Assembly (NCBI GenBank): GCA_030374805.1
Contig: JARGSG010000038.1
Location: forward strand, 124,001-188,000
Direction: 5' to 3'
Origin: Gracilaria gracilis
Taxonomy: Eukaryota > Rhodophyta > Florideophyceae > Gracilariales > Gracilariaceae
Length of the DNA stretch: 64,000 nt
Shown: in pieces, positions 22,544-32,796 of the stretch
How positions within the stretch are numbered: the stretch's first letter is position 1
How the letters are laid out: each line of letters opens with the position of its first letter
Made by a program: the position numbers and the translations under genes
The notes under the pieces: generated by a model
Database searches by the model: none
The model's input: only the letters and a program-made list of their open reading frames with translations
Told to the model about the DNA's origin: nothing

Positions 22544-23505
22544 GCGGCCACGATGTTCTTCAAATTCCAAAGAGCTTTTCCGGTGATTGGGATTCGTGCA
22601 AAAGTGGCGCAGGATGCATGGGCGAATTCGTGTTGCAGAACTTGGTGTCGTTTGTAAAGACGTAAACGACTGCGGAATAAGGAAGAGGATATCGGCAAAC
22701 TGCCAGATTCGATGGACGTTTGGGCGTCTGAAGGTTTCACACAGGATCCTGGGCTCAGGGACATGAGGATGGCTGGAAGAGCCAGCATTTGTCAAAGCTA
22801 GACGTCGGTCAATTTAAGAGAGAAGTCATTTACGTTGTGCACTCGTCTACACTATAGACAGAGAGAGAACTTGTGAATGTCCAAGTACCTATCTTGTAGA
22901 ACGAGGGAGGTGGAGACTTGAAACGCTCAACACTGCAAATGTAGATACCCAGACAAGGAACTTCCACGAATCCGCATAGTATCACTACGGTCTTCCCGAA
23001 TGATGCAGAGTCATTAACTTGACTTTCTTGTTCTATATCATCTCCACTGTTTCCTGGTTCACAGACACTCGCCAAACCATCTCCATACACGACGAAGTTT
23101 GGTCAGAAAGCCAGTCAAGAATGATCCTGCTAATAGTGCATCATGAGGCGCGCGATAATCGATGAACCACGACAAACCACACTGCCTATGAACTGACTGG
23201 TGCTTCATTGCAAAGCAGTTGATACTGTAAGTGCAGATCGGTGTGGTTGTTTCAAGACGACCTCTTTGGCGGTTTCGGCCAGTTCCATTCGGTCAAGGCG
23301 GTCGCTTCCCGGGATCAAAAGAAGTATCACACGCGACAGAGGAATCCCGATATGTACATTTACGGCGACTATGATCAATAGCAGTCGCATGAAAAATACG
23401 ATGAGGCAATTCGTTACTTCCCACCCACAACCAATGGAGGCCATGTGCACTTACTGTCGAAGCTGCGCCCAGAGTCTGGACTCCAGAAACGGTTGAACAA
23501 CCATC
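22544..23505. other. Intergenic, no confident gene
   Basis: Several short frames exist on both strands, among them minus-strand frames at 22,504-22,788 and 23,205-23,450 with hydrophobic stretches. None shows a family match, a conserved motif or a clear promoter. Confidence 0.4.
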
Positions 23506-24168
23506 TCAGCAAGGCTTGCAACACGAGAAAGGCGGTGGCCTCTGTCTTCGTTGGAGGACTGAACAAGCCCCGCAACAGGTTCCAAACGGCTGCCCAAGAA
23601 AACCAACCCGCGTGCAAGTAATCTCTTGGCGGGGCCCTCTCCAAGGGATGGAGAACAAAAAGCCCAGCTCCGCAAGTCGTCTATTAACGTTCGCTCTGAA
23701 CTGGACCACCAAGCCGAAAGTGTCTGGCTGTTCTTCGGCTAACAATAATATCAATCTACGGTTGTTGCGTGGGGATACACCACATGAGAAGGTTTGCTCA
23801 TCGGATGAGAAACATACTTGCTGGTTGCCTGTTATGAGGACTGGTTGTGGTCCTGAATCGGATTGGGGTTCCAAACTGTCCAGAATGGGGGGTATGGGTG
23901 CCAGACTTCCCGAGTCCAATACGGGTGCCAGGTTTTCCCCTTGAATGGGGATCGATGTTCCTCGTTTCCGGATGGAGTTTGGCGCTGAATTGACTGTCAA
24001 AATGGATAGGTGAAGCGTTAAGATTGTGAGAAAACACGGCTGAAAGCTTGCCCATGGTGATACGGATGGGATTGAGGCAGTAGGGAGCAAATTTCCTGAT
24101 GACGGGTGCGGAAAGCTGATGTGCGACGTAACCTTATATATAGTTTGGAACACGGTTCTGTGCCTCAT
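23506..24168 (-). CDS. Hypothetical secreted Cys-rich protein, possibly frame-disturbed at its start
   Basis: A 220-codon open frame. It holds a hydrophobic run (FLTILTLHLSILTVNSA) typical of a signal peptide, a Pro/Ser-rich middle, and a Cys-rich tail with paired cysteines (CCGACS and FSCCKPC). I recognise no family. The annotated ATG at 24,168 lies upstream of a TATATATAAG sequence (about 24,125-24,135), while the better-placed ATG in good context at 24,055 (ATCACCATGG) is in another frame, one base off. Either the gene has a one-base frameshift just inside the signal peptide or the upstream start is used. Its role is unknown and secretion is inferred. Confidence 0.35.
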   Translation of the reverse strand: MRHRTVFQTIYKVTSHISFPHPSSGNLLPTASIPSVSPWASFQPCFLTILTLHLSILTVNSAPNSIRKRGTSIPIQGENLAPVLDSGSLAPIPPILDSLEPQSDSGPQPVLITGNQQVCFSSDEQTFSCGVSPRNNRRLILLLAEEQPDTFGLVVQFRANVNRRLAELGFLFSIPWRGPRQEITCTRVGFLGQPFGTCCGACSVLQRRQRPPPFSCCKPC

Positions 24169-24614
24169 CGTTCTTTAAATAGTAGGCTTGCGCTCATGAC
24201 CGTGCAGGTGAACACCTGGGTGTTTCACAGATGTAAGTTGGCATGGCACGATAATTCACGAATTGCGAATCGCAACCCATGTTTTCTTGGGTGGCACGAG
24301 AGAGAGCGAAAATATTAGAAGCTTGTCGAACCGTGGCAACGCATCCTATTTCCATTCATGAACGAGCTGTATCTATCTCCCTTATGCTGAAGAGCAGCTC
24401 CAAGGGCAAGTTAGCGATGTACGCCTGGATGTTATCTGACACAGGATTACACGCACTCGTATCAACAGTTGTCAATCCCCGTTCCTCGTAAGGGTGAAAC
24501 AGTCGCGATTACCAGGGCACTTCACATTGACAGAACCTACTCACGCATCTGCGCCAACTTGAGTTAGCCTCTTAGTTCAACGGACCAACGGCTTCCTCAC
24601 GCCTCAATCGCAAA
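24169..24614. other. Intergenic, ERCC1 upstream region
   Basis: About 450 bp with no coding signal. It presumably holds the ERCC1 promoter; no TATA box is evident in the last 150 bp. Confidence 0.35.
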
Positions 24615-25412
24615 ATGTCTGAGGAGGAAAACGCGAAGCGTTCATTACCGCATGCAGCTAACGAAAGTTCGGACCAACACGTCTCAGTCGCTCTGAACAA
24701 ACCTCACAAGCGTCCGCGATCAGAAGGAAATTCCTCGCACATCGCCGCCGCTCTAGCGCATGCACGTTCAAAAGTCGCTCTTCTCGTACATTCCAAACAG
24801 CTAGCCAATCCAATGGTACGCTACATCCGTCACGTACGAAAAGAACCGAACAGTAGCATACCTGCAGATTTTGTGTGCGGTCCAACAACATGTGCCCTCT
24901 ATCTGTCGCTGCAGTTCCATAAGCTGCATCCTGAGTATATATATAAACGGGTTCGTACCCTTGGTACACACTTCAAACTGCGTATTCTGCTTGTTCTTGT
25001 TGATATAGCCAATCACCGCACCTGTCTTCATGAATTGACCAAGATGTGTCTCATCAATCAAATGACGCTCATTTGCGCCGGTTGTCAGCGCGAAGCCGCA
25101 CGTTATTTGGAAACATTTCGAAGTTATGAAGGTAAGGGAGCGGAACTGATTCAAGAGCGTGTTGCCGATGATTATCCGTCCCGACTTCATACTGCTCTGA
25201 GTTCTGTTAGAGGAGTCGACCGCACAGATGTTAGCACTCTTGTATATACGTTCGGGACTTTTCGTGATATTGCTGCGGCATCAAGAGAAGAACTGAAGCA
25301 ATGTCCTGGGATTGGTGAGCGGAAAGTAGCCAGGCTCTTCCAAGCGTTGCACCAACCATTCAAAGGCGATTGGCAAGAAATGGAAGAAAGTGCTGAGGAG
25401 GATGTCAGGTGA
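24615..25412 (+). CDS. ERCC1: DNA excision repair protein ERCC1 (RAD10)
   Basis: A single-exon 265-aa protein. The central nuclease-like domain spans about 65-182 (NPMVRYIRHV, GPTTCALYLSLQFHKLHPEYI, ARYLETFRSYE); in this family it lacks the catalytic motif and binds DNA and XPA. A tandem helix-hairpin-helix region covers about 192-250 (SSVRGVDRTDVSTLVYTFG, CPGIGERKVARLFQALHQPF) and pairs with XPF. ERCC1-XPF cuts the 5' side of lesions in nucleotide excision repair and acts in interstrand crosslink repair. The N-terminal 60 residues are variable and contain a basic HKRPR stretch. The start ATG is the first in frame, and the length is close to human ERCC1 (297 aa) and shorter only at the N-terminus. 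No damage seen; it converges with the HDAC remnant 350 bp downstream. Confidence 0.93.
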   Translation: MSEEENAKRSLPHAANESSDQHVSVALNKPHKRPRSEGNSSHIAAALAHARSKVALLVHSKQLANPMVRYIRHVRKEPNSSIPADFVCGPTTCALYLSLQFHKLHPEYIYKRVRTLGTHFKLRILLVLVDIANHRTCLHELTKMCLINQMTLICAGCQREAARYLETFRSYEGKGAELIQERVADDYPSRLHTALSSVRGVDRTDVSTLVYTFGTFRDIAAASREELKQCPGIGERKVARLFQALHQPFKGDWQEMEESAEEDVR

Positions 25413-25759
25413 TGTGTGCTTCATTGTATAAATTAAATTACCCTAGTAAAGAGAGTATGTATCGGAATTGAACGACATCTCTGCCACAGGTCGCCACATC
25501 TTAGAGTTCATCTTTGCTGAGATGTAACCATGGGCCGTAGACACTATATCACGGCAGTGGTTCATCGATTTCAACTAGTTACCATGGGCAGGAGATATTC
25601 GTTCAGCAGATCAATTGGAATGGGGGGCTTTGAATATATGGAATCAGAGCAGCCCAACTAGAGAACTACGAGTTTTGCAAATCCTTTCTGTTTGTACAGG
25701 AAGCAGAAATCTGAATACTGTCCATAAACCTGATATGATAATGCAATGAAAACATTACA
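25413..25759. other. Convergent 3' intergenic spacer
   Basis: About 350 bp between the ends of ERCC1 and the HDAC remnant. It should contain both polyadenylation regions (ATAAATTAAAT lies about 20 bp past the ERCC1 stop). No gene seen. Confidence 0.4.
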
Positions 25760-27193
25760 TCAGCTGCAATCCATTCCGAAGTCGTACTCATCATCATAAA
25801 ACTCCTCATCCATCTGTTTCTTATCTACAGCGTTTCTTCTATCAGGATCAAGATCATCTTCGTCATCAGAACAGTAGAGTACAGATGGAATTTCTTGCAT
25901 TTGAACAGAAGGCGCTGCGTTCAAGCATCTCAAGTTCTCCATGATTTTCTCGGTGACTTTTCCAACGTAGCTTGGTGTATTATGGTTTTTGACAGCTTTA
26001 TCGGCCGAGAAGTGCAGCTTGTGGTCGGGGGCAAAGTACTCCCAATAGTCATTATACGGGATGCGGTCATCCGGAACTGTGCTGAGGAGAACACCAGTTT
26101 CATATACCCAACAGCGAGCTACGTTGCACATATTGTAGCCCCCCACCACCCAACAACAAGGTTGGAATATTGAAGTCTTTCACAAACTGTACGCAGTTCG
26201 CATGCCCCTTGATAGTCATGTTGAAAGATCCCAAGGAATCGTTCGCCAGCCCATCCACTCCACACTGCAAGACAATTGCTGATGGGCGGAACAATTCAAT
26301 GACTTTCCGAACAACTAGCCTGAAAGCATTCTCGTAACTCTGGTCATTCATGCCGTTCTTTAGCGGAAAGTTTACGGCGTAGTATTCTCTGTTCCCAAAC
26401 CCTTTGTCCCAAACTGAGCCGGTGCCAGGGAAGAAATTGTCCCCGTATTTGTGAAAGGAGACAGTCATAACCCGATCAGTGACATAAAATGCCTCCTCAA
26501 CTCCATCGCCATGGTGAAGGTCAATATCAATATACAGTACCCGAGGAAAGTACTTGAACAGCTCGAGAATGGCCAAGACAATGTCATTAGTGTAACAAAA
26601 CCCAGAAGCTTCGAACTTCTTCGCATGATGCAGACCTCCTGGCCAATTAATGACGATGTCCGACGTGCCACTAATAAGTTTTCGAGCCCGGTCAATGCTT
26701 CCACCAGTATACAACTGACAAAACTCAAAAAGGCCATCAAACAAAGGGCAGTTCTCGTTCTTACCCACATTGAACCGAGAAAGTTCTTTTCTGAACTGAC
26801 GACGATTGTCAGGCGTAACGCGCGAAAGGAAGTTGATGTACTCAGATGAATGAAACTGTCTCAGTTCTTGTTCTGTCGCGCGTCTTGGCCGATAAACTTG
26901 CTATGGAACTTAGATTGGAGGAAGGAGTTAGAAAATGGACATCTCTTGATTTCCTGCCGTAGAATTCTTTTGCGGAAGGAGAACACAAACCATTTTGCGA
27001 TATAGTCCTTTGATGCATCCATTCGAGCATAACAATGTTAAGTTACATGTTCAAAGTTAGTAAACAGCACAAGCAGCGGTTGACTTCATTTGAACCCCAT
27101 TTCTTGACGACAAGATGAATGAAACGAACCATATGCCAAGACAAGATTATGAGTCATGCTTAGACGGTGTGGTTCCATAACGTGACCTTCACC
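25760..27193 (-). pseudogene. Class I histone deacetylase (HDAC1/RPD3-like), 5'-truncated and frame-shifted
   Basis: Strong class I HDAC similarity: GEGHVMEPHRLSMTHN near 27,150, then [26 protein letters not shown], the active-site GGLHHAKK, the zinc ligands in DIDLHHGDG and the Asp in CGVDGLA, then GGGGYN and [11 protein letters not shown]. It would remove acetyl groups from histone tails in the nucleus. A G-run (RC of 26,139-26,144) has one base too many, shifting frame within the catalytic Gly loop. The first ~25-30 residues of the fold (before GEGH) are missing where the hAT element begins. Between AYG and VYRPRR some 200 bp may be an intron (a TACTAAC branch-point-like sequence is present near 27,060) but no clean splice pair keeps the frame. 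Catalytic residues are all kept, so decay is recent or the G-run is a sequencing problem. Confidence 0.75.
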
Positions 27194-27200
27194 GAAAACA

Positions 27201-29687
27201 CTACACTTCGGTCACAACCGTCATCTCGTCGATTGACGGCATCTCTTCCTGGGCAGCCAGTATATCTTCCCAGTCATACTCTTCCGCTGGTTCCTCTGCG
27301 TCTGCTTCGGCATCGCCATCATCGTTGAGATCCAAGAACGAGGCTCCTAAACTAGTTGGAGCATGATTTGCATCACTAGAAACTTCTTGTTCAGCGCGAT
27401 TTAGGAAACTGTACTCCCGATCTTCCACTTTCTTTTCCTGCTGAGGAATAAATAAAAGACGATTGAAAGAACAGAAGATCATCTTCTGAACTTTCCCAAG
27501 CAGGAGGCGGTTTCTGGTTTTCGTCCGGATTTTCGCCTGCATGCTAAAACTTCGCTCAACGCTGGAAGAAGAAGGACTTACACAAAGCATGCGAAGCGCA
27601 AACTCTCTGAGCAGGGACGACTTCGGTTTGTAGTGAATCCAGTAAACAATCGGCGTGTTTGCGTACAGAAAAAACAGCTCGCTCCCATTCTGGTTCTCTG
27701 AAAGCGACTGCCACTTCAACCTTAAACACGAGAATTCTTGATAAATCCTTCTAACAGCCCTATCGACGCCGTGAACAGTAGTTTGCTTTTCTGCAGTAGG
27801 GAACACAGCTGAGCACGCAAACTTACGCAAGTGAGTAATAATGTGCTCCCGGAAGTCATTTAAATCTTCCCTGTAGCTGCGCACGTCCAATAAATAGCTG
27901 ACATAATGCATGGAGCATAGCAAGGACCGTCTTCTAGACGAACCTTGTTCACGCTCCTTGAAGAGCTTCAGCACCTCTTGCTTCCGAACGACAGTAAAAA
28001 AACCAGTTACTGGTAGATCAGAAAGCTTCTGCTCAAGCTCCCGTGTAGCCATGTACACCTCTGACACGACAGATGACTCATCGTCAAATATTCGGAGGTA
28101 CTGGCGCAGCGGGCGGAGAATGTAATAAATGTCAGCACACTTCACAAACAGAGCATCATTAGTAACAGTGGACTCAAATAATGAACGTTTCTCTCTCATT
28201 CGAGGACCCCATAATGTGGAATGAAAACATTCGCATTCCACAAGCTTCCTGAGGACCTCCTTCGCTCTGATGAAGGAAGAAAGCATAGATTCAGAGGAAG
28301 CAAACCGTGTAGGGGCCATCCTGGTCGGCAGAATCGCGTACCTTGAGACCTTTGTTCGTCCATAGATGTCGTAATCCCGGGTTTTTGGGCTGTACCCGGC
28401 ATTCATTAGCATAGCATTATGTTTGTCCTTCAAAGTTTTGAATCGAGAGTAAAGTTTGGGGTGGTTTCGCAGTTCTGTGACTGCATCGGCGACAGTCGTC
28501 AATACTTCAGTTATCCACGGAAGGCGACCAATGTCTTGCATAAGCAGGTTGGCAAGATGTGTTTGATCTTGACACGGAGTCAAATGATCAAACCTTTCTG
28601 CGAGAATACGTTTGGCTTTGACACAAGAGCTCGTATTGTCACTGACTACACCACATATCCTATCCATGCCACCGAAGCCCTCCATCGCCTCAGCAACAAT
28701 ACGGGCATAGAATTCCGACGTGCAGCTCTCAGAACCAGAGTAAATTGATCTGAGTAGGAATGTTCGTCTAGATTTTTCTGTCCCGGTAATTGAAAGAAGG
28801 ACATTTACGACAGTTTCATTATTTATATCTGTCCAACCATCGAAGATGAGGGTACCAAAAGCATGAAGAAGACCGAAACGAAGAGCATCCTTGACACCAT
28901 CAAGCATTGTTCGGTAGTATGATTCTATGTGCTTCTCGGACATTTGCGACACAGTGGGTACTTCCAACGCTAATGTAGGGTTCAGTAAGCGACAAATTTG
29001 AAAGAACTCATCAAACCCTTCTTTTCGGCTTAATAGAGAGAAGGGGAGCATGTGATTAACAACAAATCTTGTTACCAGATTGACAAGCTCCGTACGTTTT
29101 TGATAAGAGTCCAGACTATCTTGCACAGTCGCATTTGATTCCCCGACGATTGAAATTCTTTCTTTCGAATTCGAAGCACCATGCCTTGCAGTACTCGCCG
29201 AGGAACCAACGCGTGAAACACGCTTCTTCTTCGCGGGGTGCAACGGGGTTAGAGGGTTTCCGAAGCACTCCGCGTTACTCCCCAGCTTCTCCCGGTAGTA
29301 GCGTTGGAGCGCCGGTTCGAGGAGTAGCCTTCGCTTTGCTTCAGGGGTGGTGAATTCGCACCTGAGCAAATGCTGGCCTAGCAGCGTCGCGTTCGGAGTT
29401 ATTGAAACAAACGTCTTTTTGCATCCCCTACATGACAAGCAAGCCTTATCCCTTTCGGAGTCTACCAATAGTTGGAATGTAAATAGTTCTTCCATGAACC
29501 ATTTTTTTTTGCGACCACGCTTGCGCATTGAAATCGCTGGTGCAGACTGTAGGTTGCTGGATGGAGACTCATCCGTTTCGGGGGTTGCTGCTGCCGCATT
29601 TGCACCAGCCGGGAGCGGATTAATATGACTGATATTTTGTTGCCCTGGTGGCTCTGAGGGCACCAAGGAAGATTCGTTTGCTTGCAT
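27201..29687 (-). CDS. hAT-family transposase, apparently intact
   Basis: An 828-aa frame from the ATG of MQANESS to TAG. It has a BED-like zinc finger at about 62-112 (CLSCRGCKKTF, QHLLRC) for DNA binding. The RNase H-like core has its first Asp in LIFDGWTDIN and second in GVVSDNTSSC, with the Cys/His-type CQDQTHLANLL block. A C-terminal hAT dimerisation region carries the catalytic Glu in SSSSVERSFS and KIRTKTRNRLLL. hAT transposases cut and paste their element and leave 8-bp target duplications. A TATA box lies about 400 bp upstream. No terminal inverted repeats were found: the stop codon lies only about 8 bp from HDAC sequence, so the element's end on that side is missing. It may be a stranded element or a domesticated gene. 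The start at 29,687 is used because upstream in-frame codons lack an ATG. Confidence 0.85.
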   Translation of the reverse strand: MQANESSLVPSEPPGQQNISHINPLPAGANAAAATPETDESPSSNLQSAPAISMRKRGRKKKWFMEELFTFQLLVDSERDKACLSCRGCKKTFVSITPNATLLGQHLLRCEFTTPEAKRRLLLEPALQRYYREKLGSNAECFGNPLTPLHPAKKKRVSRVGSSASTARHGASNSKERISIVGESNATVQDSLDSYQKRTELVNLVTRFVVNHMLPFSLLSRKEGFDEFFQICRLLNPTLALEVPTVSQMSEKHIESYYRTMLDGVKDALRFGLLHAFGTLIFDGWTDINNETVVNVLLSITGTEKSRRTFLLRSIYSGSESCTSEFYARIVAEAMEGFGGMDRICGVVSDNTSSCVKAKRILAERFDHLTPCQDQTHLANLLMQDIGRLPWITEVLTTVADAVTELRNHPKLYSRFKTLKDKHNAMLMNAGYSPKTRDYDIYGRTKVSRYAILPTRMAPTRFASSESMLSSFIRAKEVLRKLVECECFHSTLWGPRMREKRSLFESTVTNDALFVKCADIYYILRPLRQYLRIFDDESSVVSEVYMATRELEQKLSDLPVTGFFTVVRKQEVLKLFKEREQGSSRRRSLLCSMHYVSYLLDVRSYREDLNDFREHIITHLRKFACSAVFPTAEKQTTVHGVDRAVRRIYQEFSCLRLKWQSLSENQNGSELFFLYANTPIVYWIHYKPKSSLLREFALRMLCVSPSSSSVERSFSMQAKIRTKTRNRLLLGKVQKMIFCSFNRLLFIPQQEKKVEDREYSFLNRAEQEVSSDANHAPTSLGASFLDLNDDGDAEADAEEPAEEYDWEDILAAQEEMPSIDEMTVVTEV

Positions 29688-30093
29688 TGTTTGCGTGCGC
29701 CGAGACGTGGTGCGATTTGGGTACCAAAGGCCGGACAATGGTCTAGGTGCAAAGCAGGCAAAAGGCGGAAACGAAAACCGACGTGTACAACTCTCGGACT
29801 AATGTGGTGCAGTAAACAATCGGCGTATGGGGAGGGAGGGAGACAGAGACTCAAAAGCACACTCGTTGAAGTCTTGTACCGATGGGGTACAGAAGGAAGA
29901 GCGACAGAGGCTGGAGAGTATAGCGATAGTTTGCTCCAGAAGGTTAAAGGCCGGTACACGTAGCGGCTTTGTACGAGCGCCGAATTCAAAGCCACAGCTT
30001 GCCAACACCACTCGCTTGGCAGTGGGGAGCGTAGATGGTGAGCTTGTTCTGCTGTGCGGTCTGTAAGGAGCCTGAACCTTGACATTTGGGTTT

Positions 30094-30101
30094 TTTATAT
30101 A
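30094..30101 (-). promoter_or_regulatory. TATA box upstream of the hAT transposase
   Basis: TATATAAA on the minus strand within ACATATATAAAAAACCC, about 400 bp upstream of the transposase ATG, in non-coding sequence. It is the only good TATA candidate on that side. Confidence 0.4.
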
Positions 30102-30334
30102 TGTTCACTTAGAAACAGACATGCAAGTGGCGAAACTTACGTATGTCTGGAGCGCCGAGGCTGAAAGGTTTCCATGGTTACATCACAGCTATACTACGTG
30201 TATTTATTCTCCATGAAAAGTGAAAACCCCTGAAAATGGGCTTCAAAAGCGAGACAGGGCATTGTGACTGACAAAAACTTTGCGCGTTTCGCGGTCACGC
30301 AGCGCTCTAGGGCAAAGTTTTTGATTTTGCTGGT

Positions 30335-32083
30335 TCACGGGTCCAGACTGACAGGGGCGGAAGAGGATTTGAAGCTTCCAGATCCCTTGGTTTTGCCTTT
30401 CTTGCGAGTGCGAGTGCGACCAGAACTTCCCGAAACCATCTGTCGTGCATTGTACTCGTCAATTAGAGTTGTTGCAACATAGTCCCAAGTAAGATCAGAT
30501 ATGTCCTTGGTGCGAAGTGCGGCTGCCGTGGACTCCAATGAGCAGCTGGGGTCAATAGAAGCAAGTAGCATCGGAGCCTTGTGAGATTTCGGAATAGCAG
30601 CGTCCTTGCCCATGCGATCCAACTGCGAGAACAGGGCAGTGAACTTGTCCACATATTCTGACATGTTCTGATCATTGTATGACATACGGAATAGTTGCGT
30701 TTGCACAGCGATCCGAGAGACAGTGCGATTGGAGGCGTAGCGTGCATCGAGCAGTTCAAGCATGCGTCCCGGATCATCATCAACATCCATTACAACTCGT
30801 AGAGGAGAATCACCGAGTGCAAAAATAATGATAGCACATGCTTTCTCCCGTTTCACCATGATACGAGAGCTGCTTTGGTAGCTACTTGGAGCCGTATCTT
30901 GGGTAGTAGCAGCTGATGAGGATTGCTCTGAACTCGATACCACAACGTTCCAGACACCTTTGATTCGGCATGCGGCACAAAGGTGATGGCGCCAAAGGGT
31001 ATAATCTTCCCCACGCTTACCATGAAAGCGTGGGATCTTGACACCAGAGTTGGTTTCAGATTCAACTTCCGAGTCCGACATGTTCCAAAACAGAGCTACG
31101 AAACTCCAGTACAAGAAATTTCACGAGTAAAAGAGAAACGAAGGAATCAGAGAAGCGGCGTGAGGGAAACAATTCTTCTTTCCCAAAGGAGGGTAGGGCT
31201 GGAGTGAAGTAAGGACTCAACACTAAACAGCGGGGACGCCAGCGGAGACTCTTTAACGAAGTCTGCAACGCTCGTCTGGACGCGTCCAGTACGCGATCAC
31301 AAGCGGAGTGGAACTCGACGCTTGGAGTATACTCACGGGTGAGAGACAACCAACCCGGAACTGAAAGAGCAGAGTGAAGGATGCAATGCCACTTCCCGAC
31401 AAGCAAGTAAAGGAGGAGCTGGAGTGGATTCAAGCTCAACACTCAACAGCGAGGACGCCAGCGGAGACTGTGGGGGTAGTGTACAACGCTCGTCGGGACG
31501 CGTCCCGTACGCGATCACGGGCGGAGTTCGGAGACTCGACGCCTGGAGCAAGCTCACGGGTGAGGTACAACTCGAACTCGGAATGATGATGAAACTTCTG
31601 AGGCGGGCGCACTGACAGGAGAAACTACCTCCGCTACCCTGTGGGTCCGGACCCCTGGTCCCCGGTCACTCTCTCTGGGTGAGGCACGATTTGATCACCT
31701 GCCAAGCTCTGCGTACTTCAGAGCGAGGGGCTGTTAGTCCCTACGAGACGTCCCAAGGAGGGTACTAGTCGAGATACATGTTCCTTAGTTGAACCCTTGC
31801 TGGTCTCCTCCGAGAAAGTAGCTCGGCCTTTTGGCGCATTACGGTCGCTCCTACGCTTCTAAGCCCGTTTCATCGACCTCCGTACTCCACGGACGCAGAG
31901 CAGGATTTGCTGTCTCCCTTGTCTCGAGCCGGCGGGTTACTAACAAACGCGATATGTGTTCACCATTCGCCAGAGAGAAAACAGCGGGGTACTCTAACGC
32001 AGATAGGAAAACTTCCAAAGCAAAGTAGTAAGTAAGAAATGAGCGCGACGTCTGCAAGTTGTCGACGCTCTGGGCCCATAACC
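30335..32083 (-). mobile_element. Copia-2-like gag fragment and leader
   Basis: The Gag start (MSDSEVESETNSGVKIPRFHG, Met at 31,082) and a UBN2-type Gag body run to about 30,335, where the element is cut; the rest of gag and pol is absent. The leader (about 31,083-32,083) includes a near-duplicated segment at about 31,200-31,340 and 31,430-31,560. It ends in a primer-binding site at 32,070-32,083 that matches the initiator tRNA-Met anticodon arm. The LTR at 32,084-32,796 serves as its 5' LTR. Truncated fossil. Confidence 0.75.
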
Positions 32084-32796
32084 TAACGATGAATAAGCAG
32101 GTAGGGTAGAAGGGAAGTAAGTAGAGATGGATATGGAAGAAAGAGAAAGTAAAACAAGTGAAGGTTGACGGCCTTGGGTCGACCCGTTTACTCGAGGGTC
32201 GTCGATCGCAACCTACAAATACCCTAGCGCGCGCTTCACCGTCGTCGCAGCAAGCGACGACGGCGGTCATTACAAGTTGCACGTGTGTGCAGTTGTACAC
32301 GGAAAGTGCGCGCAAACTGGAGTACAACAATTTCAAAAAACTAAATCAATCAACACTACAAATCCATTGCTAGTCCTTTGATTCAGAACCAGATCTAAAA
32401 AATCATCAATTTGCATGGTGGCACTCCAACCGCCTTGCGCATCCCAGAATCGCATATTGCATGCAAAACCGCCCATTCCAGCCTAGGAAAGCACATCCTC
32501 GCTATCTGCATAGTCAGTCTACTACTCTAAGCCTCGTCCAATCACAGAGCTCCACTTGGCCCATACCACCATAACTCTCCATACAATCCATGGCACTTGT
32601 AGACACCACGTTGCACAAGAGCATTTGCAGTAGCCAATCATATTGCCGTTTCACGGTGGGGTTGAGCAGAGGCGCATATGCGCTTTTGCGAAGAGGGTGC
32701 CCAAAAGTGCCCATCGTCCCCTGCAACTTTGCTTCCAAGTAGTCCGAGACCAACCTGTAGAACTGACCGGCACTCGGCCATGTCCCAACATCAACA
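32084..32796 (-). repeat. Copia-2 LTR shared by two element pieces
   Basis: A 713-bp LTR, TGTTGATG to ATCGTTA on the minus strand. It follows the pol end of the copy at 32,797-34,829 and precedes the primer-binding site and leader of the gag fragment. It therefore acts as 3' LTR of one piece and 5' LTR of the next. It lacks the retroposed insertion found in the LTR at 9,378-10,444. Confidence 0.82.

Noticed and set aside
30252-30325. A hAT terminal inverted repeat starting CAGGG near 30,252, or CCCTG near 30,230, paired with the transposase.
   Set aside because: No matching inverted copy was found on the other side of the transposase, and the first candidate points the wrong way.
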